A stretch of DNA of 64,000 bases from Pseudovirgaria hyperparasitica. Lineage: Eukaryota > Ascomycota > Dothideomycetes > Acrospermales > Acrospermaceae. A program made the translations under genes and the position numbers. Position 1 is the first letter of the stretch; every line of letters starts with the position of its first letter. Under the pieces are notes generated by a model, which had not been told where the DNA came from, did no database searches, and saw only the letters and a program-made list of their open reading frames with translations. The stretch covers positions 437,446 to 501,445 of the forward strand of contig NW_022985563.1 in the NCBI RefSeq assembly GCF_010093815.1. The letters are read 5' to 3'. This document shows positions 38,377-49,240 of this stretch, piece after piece.

Positions 38377-39299
38377 TTATTGGAATATTGAGGTTGTAGG
38401 AGACTCACTTGTTGTATTAGAACCCCCTTTTGACTAGCTCACTAGAAACCGACAGTGGGAGTGACAAACTGTATATGCGCGAAGTGTCCACGAAGCAGCC
38501 ACTCCGTCGATTCGTGCACAGAGTTCTGCTGCTCGGTGCTGAGATGTAGCTCTGGGTGTTCACGCGACCAGGTGCCCACAGCTGCGATACTTCTGACATT
38601 CGCCAAACTCTAGGACGCTTCACCCACGCAATCGCAGCATCTACGTTAATGAGCGACAAAGAGACCGGCCTTGATATATTATCGCTCAAAGATGACTACT
38701 GCATGACAATCTTGATCGAGCACGCCACAGCTAGAAAAGACCGGGCGGTGGAGATTTTACCGACTCCATTCATGCCCCAATTGATGAAGAGGGATTATTG
38801 TGAGAGGTTGGAGGGGAATTTTTATGAGTGGGTGGCTTGAGAGGGCGAGATTGGTTAGGGGGCCACTGGGACGAGCTGGATATGCAAAAGAGCTTAGGCG
38901 TAGTGAGACTGAGGTGGGCAGTGCACGTCGTGTATGTATGACTTGTGCCCGCATATAGCAATCCGATTCTTTTCGACAGGTGTGTTGTATCTGTGCCAAT
39001 AGTATCAAGATCTGGTGGAAAATGGACAGGGCCTCTTGAAATCTTCGCTGGATCATCCTTTCCGCCCTTAATAAAACATCAGCAATGTTTGTATTTATCG
39101 ACTAGATATCGTATGTCGGCCAAAGCCCTATCGAGGTCAGCGTGTCTTACTCGGAGAGACAGGAGGAGAAAAAAAGGAACGTACAGTTTCCTCGGACTAG
39201 GATTGTCCGGATAGTGAGCGGATGAGAGAAGATTGAACCGTCTGTAACAATCTTAGGGCGTTGAGGTCATCCTTGACTGGCTTTCAGACCAATCAGTGC

Positions 39300-40396
39300 T
39301 TTAGGGGCTCTCACATGGAGTACAAAATGTTCCTATCCTCGCAGTCCTCTTTAGGGTCTGATTTGGGGATCGATGTATGGTATTTCTCCATATAATCTGG
39401 TCCGATAGAGAATCTAGCGAGTCTCCACTTTGCTAGATCATCTATAATAACGTTAGTCCTCCCTCTTCTCCATCGAAACACTCCCTTGCGCCCAGAAAAC
39501 GAATATATAGTGTAGGTTCTACTTTCATTCGTTGTGTCCCCAGAAAGATCCAGCACCAAACAGTATCAGCCTGTTCGTCTTTTTATCTATTCGCACATTG
39601 CGAATTTGTAAGTCCACAGGGACCAGCACTGGTCAAATCTTCTTTCCCGAGGCTTCCAGAGGCCGAAGGAGTCGTAGAAATACTACTCGGAGTAGCCTCA
39701 CTGATAAGTCGTCCAGTTCTGAGGAGCGTCCTTGGGCAGCAGCTTCGTGATCGAGAATGTGCCGCATGCCTCTGGTGAAGAATATCTCCCAGGAGTCAGC
39801 CCAAGTTTTGTCTTGCGGGAAAGCGCCCATGTGTCGTCACATGAGAAATTCAAATTTTCCATGCGGATTCTGATGCATTGACTGTTTCTCGTATAGGTCA
39901 GCTGTCTACATATGCAATCGCGCCACCATAGAACAAAACGCTTCGACGTCAAGCTGCGCTTCAATGAGTTCGTGGAAGTCACTAATATAAGAAAAAGTGA
40001 TCTTTCAAAGAAGAACAAAGCCCCCAAGCGAGTAATCTCACTATATATATACTCAAGCATTATAGCATATAGTAATGCCATCGATTCGTACTCGCCACGA
40101 AGCATACTCGTGCCAAGCTCACCTTGAGCAATCTGTCAAGACATAATACTCATGATTAGAATCCAGAAAGAAAGCGGTGCAGGGGGAGAGGGGGGTGGGG
40201 CGCTCGTTTTGGCAAAGAAGTCTTCAGCTTCTGGGTGTCGTCCGGTGACCGATAAGTGAATTGGGCACGACCAGCCGCATTCTCCCAATTGTAGAGAAGT
40301 GACTCGTTCGTCTGAACTGCATACGTCTGCTGAGATTGTTAGCAATTGGAGACTATGGTAACCCTGCAGCGTACGGGACATAATCGCCTCATCGAC
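39300..40396 (-). pseudogene. Decayed fructosamine/ketosamine-kinase-like gene
   Basis: Pieces of a fungal fructosamine-kinase-family protein can be read along the minus strand in correct order. They are MSRTLQGYHSLQLLTIS at the start, HPEAEDFFAKT, IAQGELGTSMLRGEYESM, FCSMVARLHM, NPHGKFEF, then GAFPQDKTWADSWEIFFTRG with MRHILDHEAAAQGR, RLLRPLEASGKK, FGAGSFWGHNE and GPDYMEKYH...DCEDRNILYSM. The family phosphorylates sugar-protein adducts (protein repair) or related small molecules. This copy is broken: stops interrupt it after KFEFLM, after ASGKKI, after GHNE and after ILYSM; no GT donor follows FFAKT; and the catalytic LVHGDL has become LVPVDL. Several stops are TGA, where a CGA codon would be plausible. 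It lies 130 bp beyond the hydrolase gene on the same strand. Spliced expression seems unlikely. Confidence 0.75.
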
Positions 40397-40525
40397 GGAG
40401 ATGTTGTTTGAAAGATCACGAGGCAGGTCAGGCTTTGTTGACCACAGCTTGGGTTTACAGCCTAACAATTTTCATTCATCAGTGCTACCATTATTTAGTA
40501 AATGCTGTAGTGCAGGCGCTTTGTA

Positions 40526-41704
40526 CTATGAATTGGACTTACTTGCCTCCCTGGCGATCCGCTGTAGGTCAGATAGAAAGACCCATCGCCCGGAGGACTT
40601 CCATCCTTGCTCTTTCCAGCTATCTGCAGTCTCTGGATAGTAGCTTAGCGTGCCGTGGATCGACACGTCGTGCGCAAAAATCACCATAACCCTGTCGTCA
40701 GCATCGAAAGCTTCAATGCTCTTTATTGTTCTCTCCGCATCCTCGAGATGTTCTGGGAAACAGGGGTCTAGGCCTAGATATGGCAGTATTTTCGAGTTGC
40801 GAGGGTGGAATTTGACGAGTTCCTCAGCGGGACAAGGGGAGGGGTTCAGACCAGGGGCATCGACGAAGTTCGGTAGAGGGAGAGCTTCGGACGGACGAAA
40901 TTCGCCTCCCAAATGAACACTGTCTGCAGCCATGAGGATGAAAGTTGGTGGGTTGGCTGAGGTTCTTGCGAGCGCATTCAAATGCCCAAGAGCGTGCTGA
41001 ACATTTTTGTAAGCATAATCTCCCACATACCAGCTGGAGAGCGCGACATCTTACCCCAGGTGCATCAAGAAGATAGAAACTGCCGTCTCCGAAATAGTCA
41101 TGCGCCCTCAATCCACCAATGTCGATCTTGAAGCTATCTGCCTCGATACCCGTGATTTTTCGACCCGCAACGTCAGTCTCCCGGAAGTGTGCGTCCGGTA
41201 CCTTGGGCCACCCAGGCATAAAACGGTCTTTGATGCCAGGGCCAACCACGAGATCGGTGTTTGGCGGAAAGCTTGCAAGATTCCCGGTATGGTCCCAATG
41301 AATGTGACTAATGAGACCACATCAGCAACAGCAAGATTGATCCCAAATAACAAAGCTTGCCTCCAGATCGCAGCGTCCAATTTGCCCAGATCAAGTCCGC
41401 CATCGCTTAATATGTCCACGAGCTCTTTCTCCACCTGGATAATCGTCCCTGATTCCTTGAGTCGAGCTACAGTTGAAGGTATAAGCTCTTCCCAGTTTTT
41501 TTTTATCCCAAGATCGAACAAGACATGGCGATCAGTATGCGTGATGAGGAACGCGTAAGAGCATAGGTCAAAAGTGTTGAGTCCAGGAAACTTCGGACGG
41601 AATAGATCGGCACAGTCGACCTTGTAAGCCCATGATGTAGTGTCAACAATTGACACAGAGACAGTCGATTCTGAAAAGGGGATCGTAATCTCGCGTGGTG
41701 CCAT
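40526..41704 (-). CDS. Metallo-beta-lactamase-fold hydrolase
   Basis: Three exons: 41704-41361, 41307-41055 and 40996-40526, giving 355 aa. The second intron (58 nt) is GT-AG. The first (41360-41308, 53 nt) starts GCAAGC and ends TTAG, so it is a GC-AG intron; only this junction restores the metal-binding motif AIWSHIHWDHTG (HxHxDH near residues 116-121). Further family marks are the N-terminal LCSYAFLITH and HVLFDLGI, AHDYFGDGSFYLLDAPGHA, the metal Asp in AADSVHLGGEF, and a late FAHDVSIHG. Members bind two zinc ions and hydrolyse lactones or other esters and thioesters; fungal relatives of this length are often called lactonase-like, but the substrate cannot be told. It diverges from the pyroglutamyl peptidase gene. 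Confidence 0.87.
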
Positions 41705-42415
41705 TCTTCCTGAACTAGGGTACCGTCGAAAATGATGGTAGGTATATACCCTTTCAAGAGGGCTTCGCTGTTTCCGAGTTCTATTGAATACAAGATGACG
41801 TGATAACAGCCTCAAGGAGTTCGCCTTTTCATGTAGGCTCATGCTTTGCCTAGGACGTGATGTGGTGGATGCACAGGTACCAGCGCTATGTGAAAGAGGA
41901 TTGACTAGATGTTTCGTACCCGTGCCACGCACGACATGGTTGAAACCATTTCAACCATGTATTAGTGCGTGGCACGAGTAATACTCCAAACTTCTTAGTT
42001 AGTGGACGGAAGCTATTCCAGTTTCGACATAACGAAATCTTGCCCCGCTCGGGAGCGGGGGAACGGGTGTTTCGTCCGGTGCCATATAAATTGAGCTAGG
42101 TAACCTCCCGTCCTGAAATCGTAGACAAGGTGCTCGCGAGTCAGCGCCACCAGCCAGCTGTGATGCAACCGGTAAGTGTGCAGTCATGCAACGACCCTGG
42201 AAACTCTCGTCTACACTGATCAGTCCACGGGTTGATGATTTGGCAATGATCGACTTCTCCAAACCGTCTAATGATAAGCCATAAGCTGCCATCAGTTCAT
42301 AGCGCTCCACGGCCTTTTGACTTGGAGCTGGAAAGCGTACAAGAATTCTTACCCGCACGTAAGGCTTCCGCAACCTTCAGCGAACATCGCTCAATTTGAG
42401 AGTTCTCCGGCCACG
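41705..42415. promoter_or_regulatory. Divergent spacer, hydrolase / pyroglutamyl peptidase
   Basis: This 711-bp region holds both upstream regions and, near its hydrolase side, the compound foldback at 41917-41980. A 124-codon minus-strand ORF (41999-42373) has no domain and is not called. Confidence 0.45.
41917..41980. repeat. Compound inverted repeat (64-nt foldback)
   Basis: Outer arms 41917-41932 and 41965-41980 are complementary over 16 nt with one mismatch (core CGTGCCACGCAC / GTGCGTGGCACG). Inner arms 41936-41945 and 41949-41958 are perfectly complementary over 10 nt (ATGGTTGAAA / TTTCAACCAT) around a CCA loop. The bulges between them are 3 and 6 nt. Either strand would fold into a strong hairpin. 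It could be a tiny foldback element, a regulator palindrome or an RNA hairpin in the leader of the hydrolase mRNA. Confidence 0.85.
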
Positions 42416-43300
42416 ATGCAGACCCCTAGATCTACCGTTGGTCGTGTCGACAAGGCGCCCAAGGAAGTTAATGTGATTGTAAGCGGTGGTGGGGTAAGTG
42501 GTCTGTTACGTTGAAGCAAAACACTCTGAAGCAACACAGCCCTGGGGCCCCGGCACTCCATGGCCTCCAATACCCATCAATTCGTCCTGGCTCATAGCTG
42601 ATGCCCTGCCTCGAGTCATCTTTCGCAACGGCGAACGACCCAATATACGGATAGTTCTATATCCAGAGCCTGTCCCGTCTTCTTGGCACGCTATTCGTCA
42701 GGCGCTACCTCAGTTCTGGAGCGGCGACAAGCACTTCTTCCACCTGCACCACGATCCCGACACACCTTCGCATTTCCCTGTGACAGCTGTTTTGCATATG
42801 GGCATGCTTGATAAGCCCAATGAGGCTTTCCGGCTTGAACAGAATGCGTTCAAGCTGGGCTATGAACTTCCAGACGTAGATGGCAAGCGTCCTGATGAAG
42901 ACGACTTGACCGGTGGCGGCACTTGGACTGACATACCAGATCAGCTGTCTACAGAGCTAGACATAGGCTCCATCATCACAAAAGTGAAGTCAACATATAA
43001 AGTACATCGGCTCCCCCTTGTCCTGCATGTGCTGTCTTGCTTATACATGTATCTCCTGAATAGGACGCCGCCATTCGCATCTCCTACGATCCTGCTCGTT
43101 TTCTTTGCGCATATGAGTACTACACTTCGCTCGCAGCGGTATACAAGCGCAGCGAGAAGCGAAGAGTACTTTTCATGCACACTCCGATAGAGCATGAGAG
43201 CGAAAACATTCAGTACGGCGTTCAGATTGTTACGAAAGTCATTGAATCCATGGTGGAGGAATTGGAAAGCTCAGAGACAGCATCAGAACATCAAGCCTAG
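42416..43300 (+). CDS. Pyroglutamyl peptidase I (peptidase family C15)
   Basis: Three exons, 42416-42493, 42540-43001 and 43064-43300, encode 258 aa; introns of 46 and 62 nt are phase 0. The enzyme is a cytosolic cysteine peptidase that removes N-terminal pyroglutamate from peptides. The N-terminal loop, VTGFGPF in the family, here reads VSGGGPW and is split by intron 1; NSSWLIADALP follows. The catalytic triad is visible: Glu near 116 (FRLEQNAFKLGY), Cys near 195 (SYDPARFLCAYEYYTSL) and His near 219 (LFMHTPIEHE). GYELPDVDG is also typical. Length is slightly above the bacterial form and matches fungal members. The changed FGPF loop could alter substrate fit. Confidence 0.88.
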
Positions 43301-43519
43301 GTGTCTAGAATGCAAGTCCTTTTCAACTAATCCGGTCATTCGGTGCTACCTATCCGTGTAGAACCATTTCCTCGTCGCATATACCAGCTTAAGTCCGCAC
43401 GCTTAAGAAGTGAAAGTGAAAGCAGACCCTTAGTTCATGCATACCCATCGACCAACGAAGATGATGAGGTTCGTGGGGATAGCTGCAACCGGCGTGAATG
43501 ACGATCGATGAGTTGTTGA

Positions 43520-43736
43520 GTGTTTGTGCTACTGAGGGTTCCAGGAGTGTTGGTATATGGTTTTGGGAAGGTATGGCTTACCCTGCATCTACACTTATCG
43601 ATTTATATCTATATATCCAACCGCGCCTCCTCCTCTCCTTCCCTCCTCCGCAAACCATCACAAAAGCACACCTAGCATATTCCAAAAGAGCCATGCGCTG
43701 TCACCACCGCTTCCATATGCATCCGTACCCATGCCA
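43520..43736 (+). repeat. Dispersed non-coding repeat, copy B
   Basis: Diverged copy of 38155-38376, same strand, 5.4 kb away; landmarks are given under copy A. It starts 220 bp after the peptidase stop codon, and copy A starts 1.0 kb before the pseudogene, so the two copies flank the hydrolase-peptidase pair. Confidence 0.65.
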
Positions 43737-44410
43737 TGTCCCGTTCGTCGTGTGTGATATTCCCGGTACTGGGCATCGCGTCATGTGTGCCCACCAAGTG
43801 CATCATGGGCTTGGCGATGTTGTATATCAGTAGTATTGCGCGCTGATGGCGATCATCATCGCGATTGTCATGGTACGTAGTATGTGCATTGTGTCTGGCT
43901 TAGGCTCCATCGCATACAGGATCTGGCATGGAACTTCCGGCCAATTCCTTGCCGTGTGTGCCTGATCGTTTTGCGCTCCCGGGGCTTGGTGTTGAGAAAA
44001 CCGATGTGCACAGTTCTGTAGGTTGTTGGATGATGAGGTGTGGTGGGCTTTATATATGTTGGATGAGATCCATTCTTAGTATTAATCGTATTACCCGGCA
44101 TCCCATTCACAACACCCACTTACCCGCACCATTTCCCTTCACACAGTGCCAACCCGGCAGAAAGAATCCGCCAAGCAGATGCTGCGCAGTTTGGTATATA
44201 ACCTGAGCCTCTCGTCTGCCATTGCGGTTTCAAATCAGAAAACTTTCTCCGCGACAATTTAGTATAGAGAGACTCCCGAAGATATCTACACCGAATTAAC
44301 AGAGACGACTTGGTTCGTCCATGCTTCCGGTGCATTCGTCTTAGGGTTGTCATGTTGTTGGGGTGTGCCGAGTGTTAGCTGTTGGTGATGCTCTTTGTTA
44401 TCGGTTCATG

Positions 44411-44412
<2 letters not shown>

Positions 44413-44448
<36 letters not shown>
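44413..44448. repeat. (GAT)12 microsatellite
   Basis: Twelve perfect trinucleotide units in non-coding DNA. Confidence 0.97.
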
Positions 44449-44449
<1 letters not shown>

Positions 44450-46690
44450 AGGCGTGTTAAAATTCGCGCGCGTTGCGTCTGGAATGGTGACAAGTAAGGG
44501 TTAGATACGAGGAGACAGGTACGGGACGACATGGCACGGTGTTAGGATATTTGCAGAGCGGCACCCGACGGCAACATCTGCAGACTAGTACATTGTTTTT
44601 TTGCGTTTAGTTGCGAAATTCGTATCTGCTATGGATTGTATCAAGCTTTTCTTCGCACGAATGAGAACTTACTTTATGCGTTCTGCGTTCAGGGGGTTGT
44701 GAATGTGTTTCGGGGGTATGTAGGACCCGACTTATGTTGAATAGCGTTAGTGAGAGGCGAGCATCATTCACATTCATACATGATAGTAAACAAACCACTG
44801 AACAGCCACACATCTCCACCCAACTTCATACTATGTATCGCTTCCACGACCATCCCAACAACCCTCCACCCGATCCTAGCACTGTGAAAGAAACACCCTA
44901 CCCGGCACATACATCCACAACAGGAATAGCTATATAAGCACAGCTGCTCCCCAGCGTCTCCATCCCCCTGCACACTTTCTGACATTGAAATCGTATTGCA
45001 TGAAAGAATCATGGTACTCATCTCTCTCTGACGCTATATAATGCCACCTTCTATGGCTGCTCACTCTTGGACTCCAATGCTGGATAGATATGAAGACGAT
45101 GATGATGATCGTTGTGAGGTGACCTTGGTGAAGAAAATCGCTGTTGTGTACTGACGATGCTGATCTGTGTGCTGGACAGATTGTCCGCGACGGCATGTGT
45201 CCGCGGCATCATTCATTTGTGTTTTGGTAAGTGTGGCGGCGTGACATACCCTGTATGCTATTGTAGGGAATATAATAGCAGGTCACAAGGAATATACAAG
45301 GAGAGAAGGAGTGATTAGTAATGTAGGAATGATGTGAAAGCAGTTAAAAAGATAGATATGCATTGTGGACAGTCTCAATACACGTACAGGACAGTCCCAA
45401 AAGTTGTAAGGAGAGCGCTAGGGTATGATATATAAGAGGTAAATTCTATAAGAATAAACTTCTTCTATCCCTCTGCTCCCTTCCGACTACACAATTCTAC
45501 CATATCTTCGTGTAGAGTATAGACTTACCGAGGAGAGGGAATGTATCATGCTCTCTTCACCCTACTCGAATATTCGATGATGCCTCGTTGTTTGCCTCTG
45601 TAATAGTATGACTGCTCAGCATCGTGGAACGGTGACGCTCATCACCAAATTTAACCAGAAATAAGGACCATTGCTGACCAGATACGAGACAGGTACTCAC
45701 GCACTGCCCTAATCTGAAGCTGTTTTCAGGATAAGCTACTACAGCAAGAGTGTGTCTCTCAACCTTTTCGTCAGGCTAATAACCCATTAGCAAGTCCTTC
45801 ACGCAAGACCGAGGTAGAGGTGCTAAAGCATCCGGGACTTCAACAACGTAGCTGTGATATGGGGTCCTTTGAGCCGTATCCAGGCTGCCGGGTACGCCGA
45901 AATGGCGAGTTTGACTCGAGACACATTACGAAGCAGAAGACCAACGTACCCGACAAACCTACAGCCTCAGCTATTAGACACTCCAGTACTTATACAATGC
46001 CCCGTGACTCTAAATTTCTTCTTAGAGTCTACAAGGAAAGTAGAATCTATCTGCCGAGGGTCACTGCTCGTAGTATAACAACTCCAAGTACATGTTGTCG
46101 CTCCTGCTGGATAGATGTAATCAAATGATCCCGAGGAACAATGTTGGCACTATCCGCCTAAGCATTGTTCTTCATCTACGTGGGACGTTGATGATAATCG
46201 TCGCCAGGGAGTGGAGATTACGCTTAGTAGCGTCTATACAGAGGAACATCATTAAGGATGTTACAGACGACACATTGGTTGTGGCAGAAGTAGGAGTATA
46301 AGTTCCATTTCGTGAGATGGACGGCAGGTACCCACGAGGCAGTACAAAGCTCTGAAAGAAGGGTTAAGCTGATCGTATATACACAAAGGAGTGCCGGGTA
46401 GTCTGCCTGCAGTCTAAATACTACAGCACCGGGCAAGCTGGCTCTATGAAAGAGATGTCTGTTTTTACCTCTTCGAACATGACTTACCAGAGAATCATGT
46501 AGGTAAGCAAAGCCTATATATCGAAACTTTCCTAGGGAAAGACCGCGAACAAAATACTATGGCTATGTCTGCCATACTAGAACTAAATCTATGACAACAT
46601 AGCTCTAGGCTCTGGACATGTTGCTGCAAGTGCTGTTGCTTATTAGCTAAAAAAGTATCGCGAGCATAGACTGACATGACACCACCATTC

Positions 46691-47962
46691 TCACTGGCCT
46701 CCTCCAACTCCGAACATCTCCGTTCTCACTCTTTCACTGTCAACTCCATACTCCTTCAACTTCGCCTCTGCAGCACACATGAACTCCGTCGGTCCACAGA
46801 CAAAGTACCGCGTTCTCTCATCCCCTAAATGCAACAGCTCCCGCTCTCTCAAAATATCCATGTCCATCCTTCCCTGACAGTCATACTCCTCCCCCTGAGT
46901 CTCCCCCTCATCCGGACAAGTCGTAAAAAATACAACCCTCAAGCCCACATACTCCCTTTCTACATCCCTCAACCGCACACGAAACACCCTATCCACGTCC
47001 CTCCTCGCCGTATGCACCAGCGTAATCCTCCTCTTTCCCTTCTCCGCCTCCAGCATCGCCATCAACGGCGTAATACCCACCCCAGCACCCAGCAACACCA
47101 ACGGCACATTCCCATCCCCATCCCCATCCACACTCCCCTCCTTTGCCGCATCAAACCCAAAATCCCCACCCGGGCAAGAAACCTCAACCTCCCCCCCAAC
47201 CCCCATCCCATGCAAAACCCCACTCACGTACCCGCCCCTAAACCCACCCCTCCCATCCTCCCTCTTCACACTAACCCTCAAATACCCCCTTCCAGGCCCA
47301 TCACTCAAACTATACTGCCGCGCCTGCAACATACCCTCATCCCCACTCCCAGTAGCGCCCGGCACACGCACCCGCAAACTAACATACATCCCCGGCACAA
47401 ACCCCGGCACGTCCGCCCCATCCCCACGCACAAGATAAAACGACGTCACACACTCCGTCTCCATCTCCTTTCGCACAATCCGACACGTCTGCCAGCCTAC
47501 CCAATTGCTGTGCTCCACACGCGCGTAGCCAGCGCGCTCAAGCGCAATCATACTGTTCGCAAGCTCCCAATACGCAGCCGTCCACGCAGCACGTACTTCG
47601 GCACTCCACACACCCCCGGGCAGATCGCCGAGCACGCGCTGCATCGCGGCGATCAAGCCCTCGCCGACAAGCGTGTACATGGGCGGCGTGATGCCGAGGC
47701 TAACGTGCTTCGCGCATACCAGCTCTAGCATCTTCTTCAAACTGGCCTGGTCGTCGATATGCGTTGCGTATGCATGCAGAGCGGAGGCGAGGGCGCGGGC
47801 TTGGTGGGATGTGGACTGGTGGGTTGCGTTGAAGATGTTTGAGAGGTCTGGGTGGGCGGATAGGAGTGATTCGTAGAAGGAGGAGGTGATTGCTGTGCCG
47901 TGGAGGGCGAGGGCGGGGATTGTGGCTTTGATGATTGCGCGCTGGGGGGTTGTGAGGGACAT
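46691..47962 (-). CDS. Flavohaemoglobin (nitric oxide dioxygenase)
   Basis: A single exon of 423 aa. The enzyme converts nitric oxide to nitrate with O2 and NAD(P)H and protects against nitrosative stress. Residues 1-140 are the globin domain, with AIIKATIPALALHGTAITSSFY at the start and the proximal haem His in CAKHVSLGI. About 155-270 is the FAD-binding barrel (LQARQYSLSDGPG). The NAD(P)-binding domain carries VLLGAGVGITPLM and ends RYFVCGPTEFMCAAEAKL. All three domains are complete and in standard order. A (TGCG)n repeat lies directly before the start codon. The gene is intronless, unlike nearly all its neighbours, and is unusually GC-rich. Cytosolic and mitochondrial forms exist in fungi; no targeting peptide is seen, so cytosol is likely. 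Confidence 0.95.
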   Translation of the reverse strand: MSLTTPQRAIIKATIPALALHGTAITSSFYESLLSAHPDLSNIFNATHQSTSHQARALASALHAYATHIDDQASLKKMLELVCAKHVSLGITPPMYTLVGEGLIAAMQRVLGDLPGGVWSAEVRAAWTAAYWELANSMIALERAGYARVEHSNWVGWQTCRIVRKEMETECVTSFYLVRGDGADVPGFVPGMYVSLRVRVPGATGSGDEGMLQARQYSLSDGPGRGYLRVSVKREDGRGGFRGGYVSGVLHGMGVGGEVEVSCPGGDFGFDAAKEGSVDGDGDGNVPLVLLGAGVGITPLMAMLEAEKGKRRITLVHTARRDVDRVFRVRLRDVEREYVGLRVVFFTTCPDEGETQGEEYDCQGRMDMDILRERELLHLGDERTRYFVCGPTEFMCAAEAKLKEYGVDSERVRTEMFGVGGGQ

Positions 47963-47971
47963 TTTCTTGTG

Positions 47972-48007
<36 letters not shown>

Positions 48008-49240
48008 AGCGAGGGAAGGGGTCTTTGGGTTAGAGGGCTGGAAGGATGTAAGAGTGCTGCTGTATGTAGTGCGAGATATATCGGATGTAGATTTGAAAGA
48101 TATCGTAGTGGTTTTGAGGAAAGAAACATGTCCTTTATGCTCTGCCTATCCTCGTCCCTCGAGACACGGGACCCCCTGAGCCGTCTCTCGAAAGGGCTGA
48201 CAGACTTTTTCTTTTATTATTTTCTTCAAGGACTGGCTGGTGTTGTGTTCGTACTGCTGGCTCCACTGCCAGACCCTGAGTTGCATCAACCCTGGTCCCG
48301 ACGCATCGTCCTGCTCAGGCTTCTCCGGGGAGAAAAGGATCCGAGAAATGATTAATTATGCATGTGAGAGCCAAAGTTAGACTGGGCAGGTGAGATTCGA
48401 TGAGTAAGAAGATCTCGCCAGGGACATGGTGTCACAAGAACTATCATGCTGACTGATGTGGTACATCCAACTTGGGCCGTTTGCCCATGCGACGCAAGCA
48501 TTCTCTGTCAGACCCAGGGACGTGAGCGCACATGCTCTACGTTCGACACAGCATCTCCGTGGCACGTAGATATACATGGTAGGACAAACATACACCTTCG
48601 GCACAGAAGAAACAGCTCAGCATATAGATCGTCTCTGTTTGACTCTACTATTATGCTCATTACTCTTAGCTTCAATCTCCCAACAACAACATACCAGCGC
48701 AAAGCCAAAGTATGTCCCGCCATGATGCTAGTTATCTGCTATATGCAAATAATGCCCCTTTCACTTGATTGCTTTTCCTTCTAAAAGCCACCATATGAGT
48801 AAAGTATACCCATATATCATACTCTGAACTAATGCTCTGATAGGCTTTTCTTGCCTCTTAGCACTCCTGCTTGGTATCATCAAACTAATACTGTCCTGTC
48901 ACACAGGGAACAAAGGAAAACTTGGGCAAATGGGAAAATGTGGATACGGGGGCGGCGTGGAATGGGTGGGGTAAGTCTATGTTACATACGACAAGTCGTA
49001 GGTAGTGAAGAAAGGAAAGTGTGAGTATATGACCTCGTAGCCATGTTGATTGAGAAGATGCCTTCGAGTCGGCCGTTCAGTGACGGAGGATCCGACGGCT
49101 AGGTGTCAAAGAAGAGCTTTTTCCACGATGAACTTTTATGGTCCCACAATGCGCCTTCCAGAGCCGAGCGCCGATTCGCCAGAAAGTAACACGACAACGT
49201 CCACCGATGGAGAGGTGAGGAATGCTGGTGGACAAGACAA
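47963..49240. other. Intergenic region, flavohaemoglobin promoter side
   Basis: 1.28 kb between the flavohaemoglobin start and the PABP stop. Apart from the TGCG tract I see no gene; short frames on both strands have no domain. Confidence 0.5.
47970..48006. repeat. (TGCG)n microsatellite in a 5' leader
   Basis: About nine tetranucleotide units begin 8 nt upstream of the flavohaemoglobin ATG, so on the mRNA strand a CGCA repeat would lie in the leader or core promoter. Confidence 0.95.

Larger units (their letters stand above)
29287..39299. other. Gene-poor 10 kb stretch upstream of the velvet gene
   Basis: Ten kilobases without a confident gene, holding two TG-type microsatellites and short dispersed repeats (listed separately). 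Weak coding candidates are a helical plus-strand frame at 31512-31706, its antisense frame at 31430-31681, and a plus-strand frame at about 38646-38840 reading SDKETGLDILSLKDDYCM. None has a recognised domain or a clean splice context. Long upstream regions are common for fungal developmental regulators, so part of this may be velvet promoter; that is inference. Confidence 0.4.
43301..46690. other. Gene-poor 3.4 kb stretch with repeats
   Basis: No gene is visible between the peptidase and flavohaemoglobin genes. It contains copy B of the dispersed repeat, a (GAT)12 tract, two more ACCCGGCAT-like words and an A+T-richer segment (about 45240-46330). That segment has fragments of open frame broken by stops and may be an old mobile-element remnant of unknown family. 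Nothing here is intact. Confidence 0.4.

Noticed and set aside
40136-40525. Extension of the hydrolase through a GTAAGT donor into the next open frame
   Set aside because: The donor is good, but the downstream frame belongs to the fructosamine-kinase-like pseudogene, and the hydrolase already has a complete domain.
41999-42373. 124-codon minus-strand ORF in the divergent spacer
   Set aside because: Somewhat protein-like, but no domain, no splice partner, and it overlaps the peptidase leader.
45240-46330. Possible mobile-element relic
   Set aside because: A+T-richer and full of broken frames, but no family-specific motif or end repeats could be seen.
46829-47728. 299-codon plus-strand ORF rich in Pro, His and Thr
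   Set aside because: It is the exact antisense of the flavohaemoglobin gene; its composition mirrors the GC-rich coding strand.
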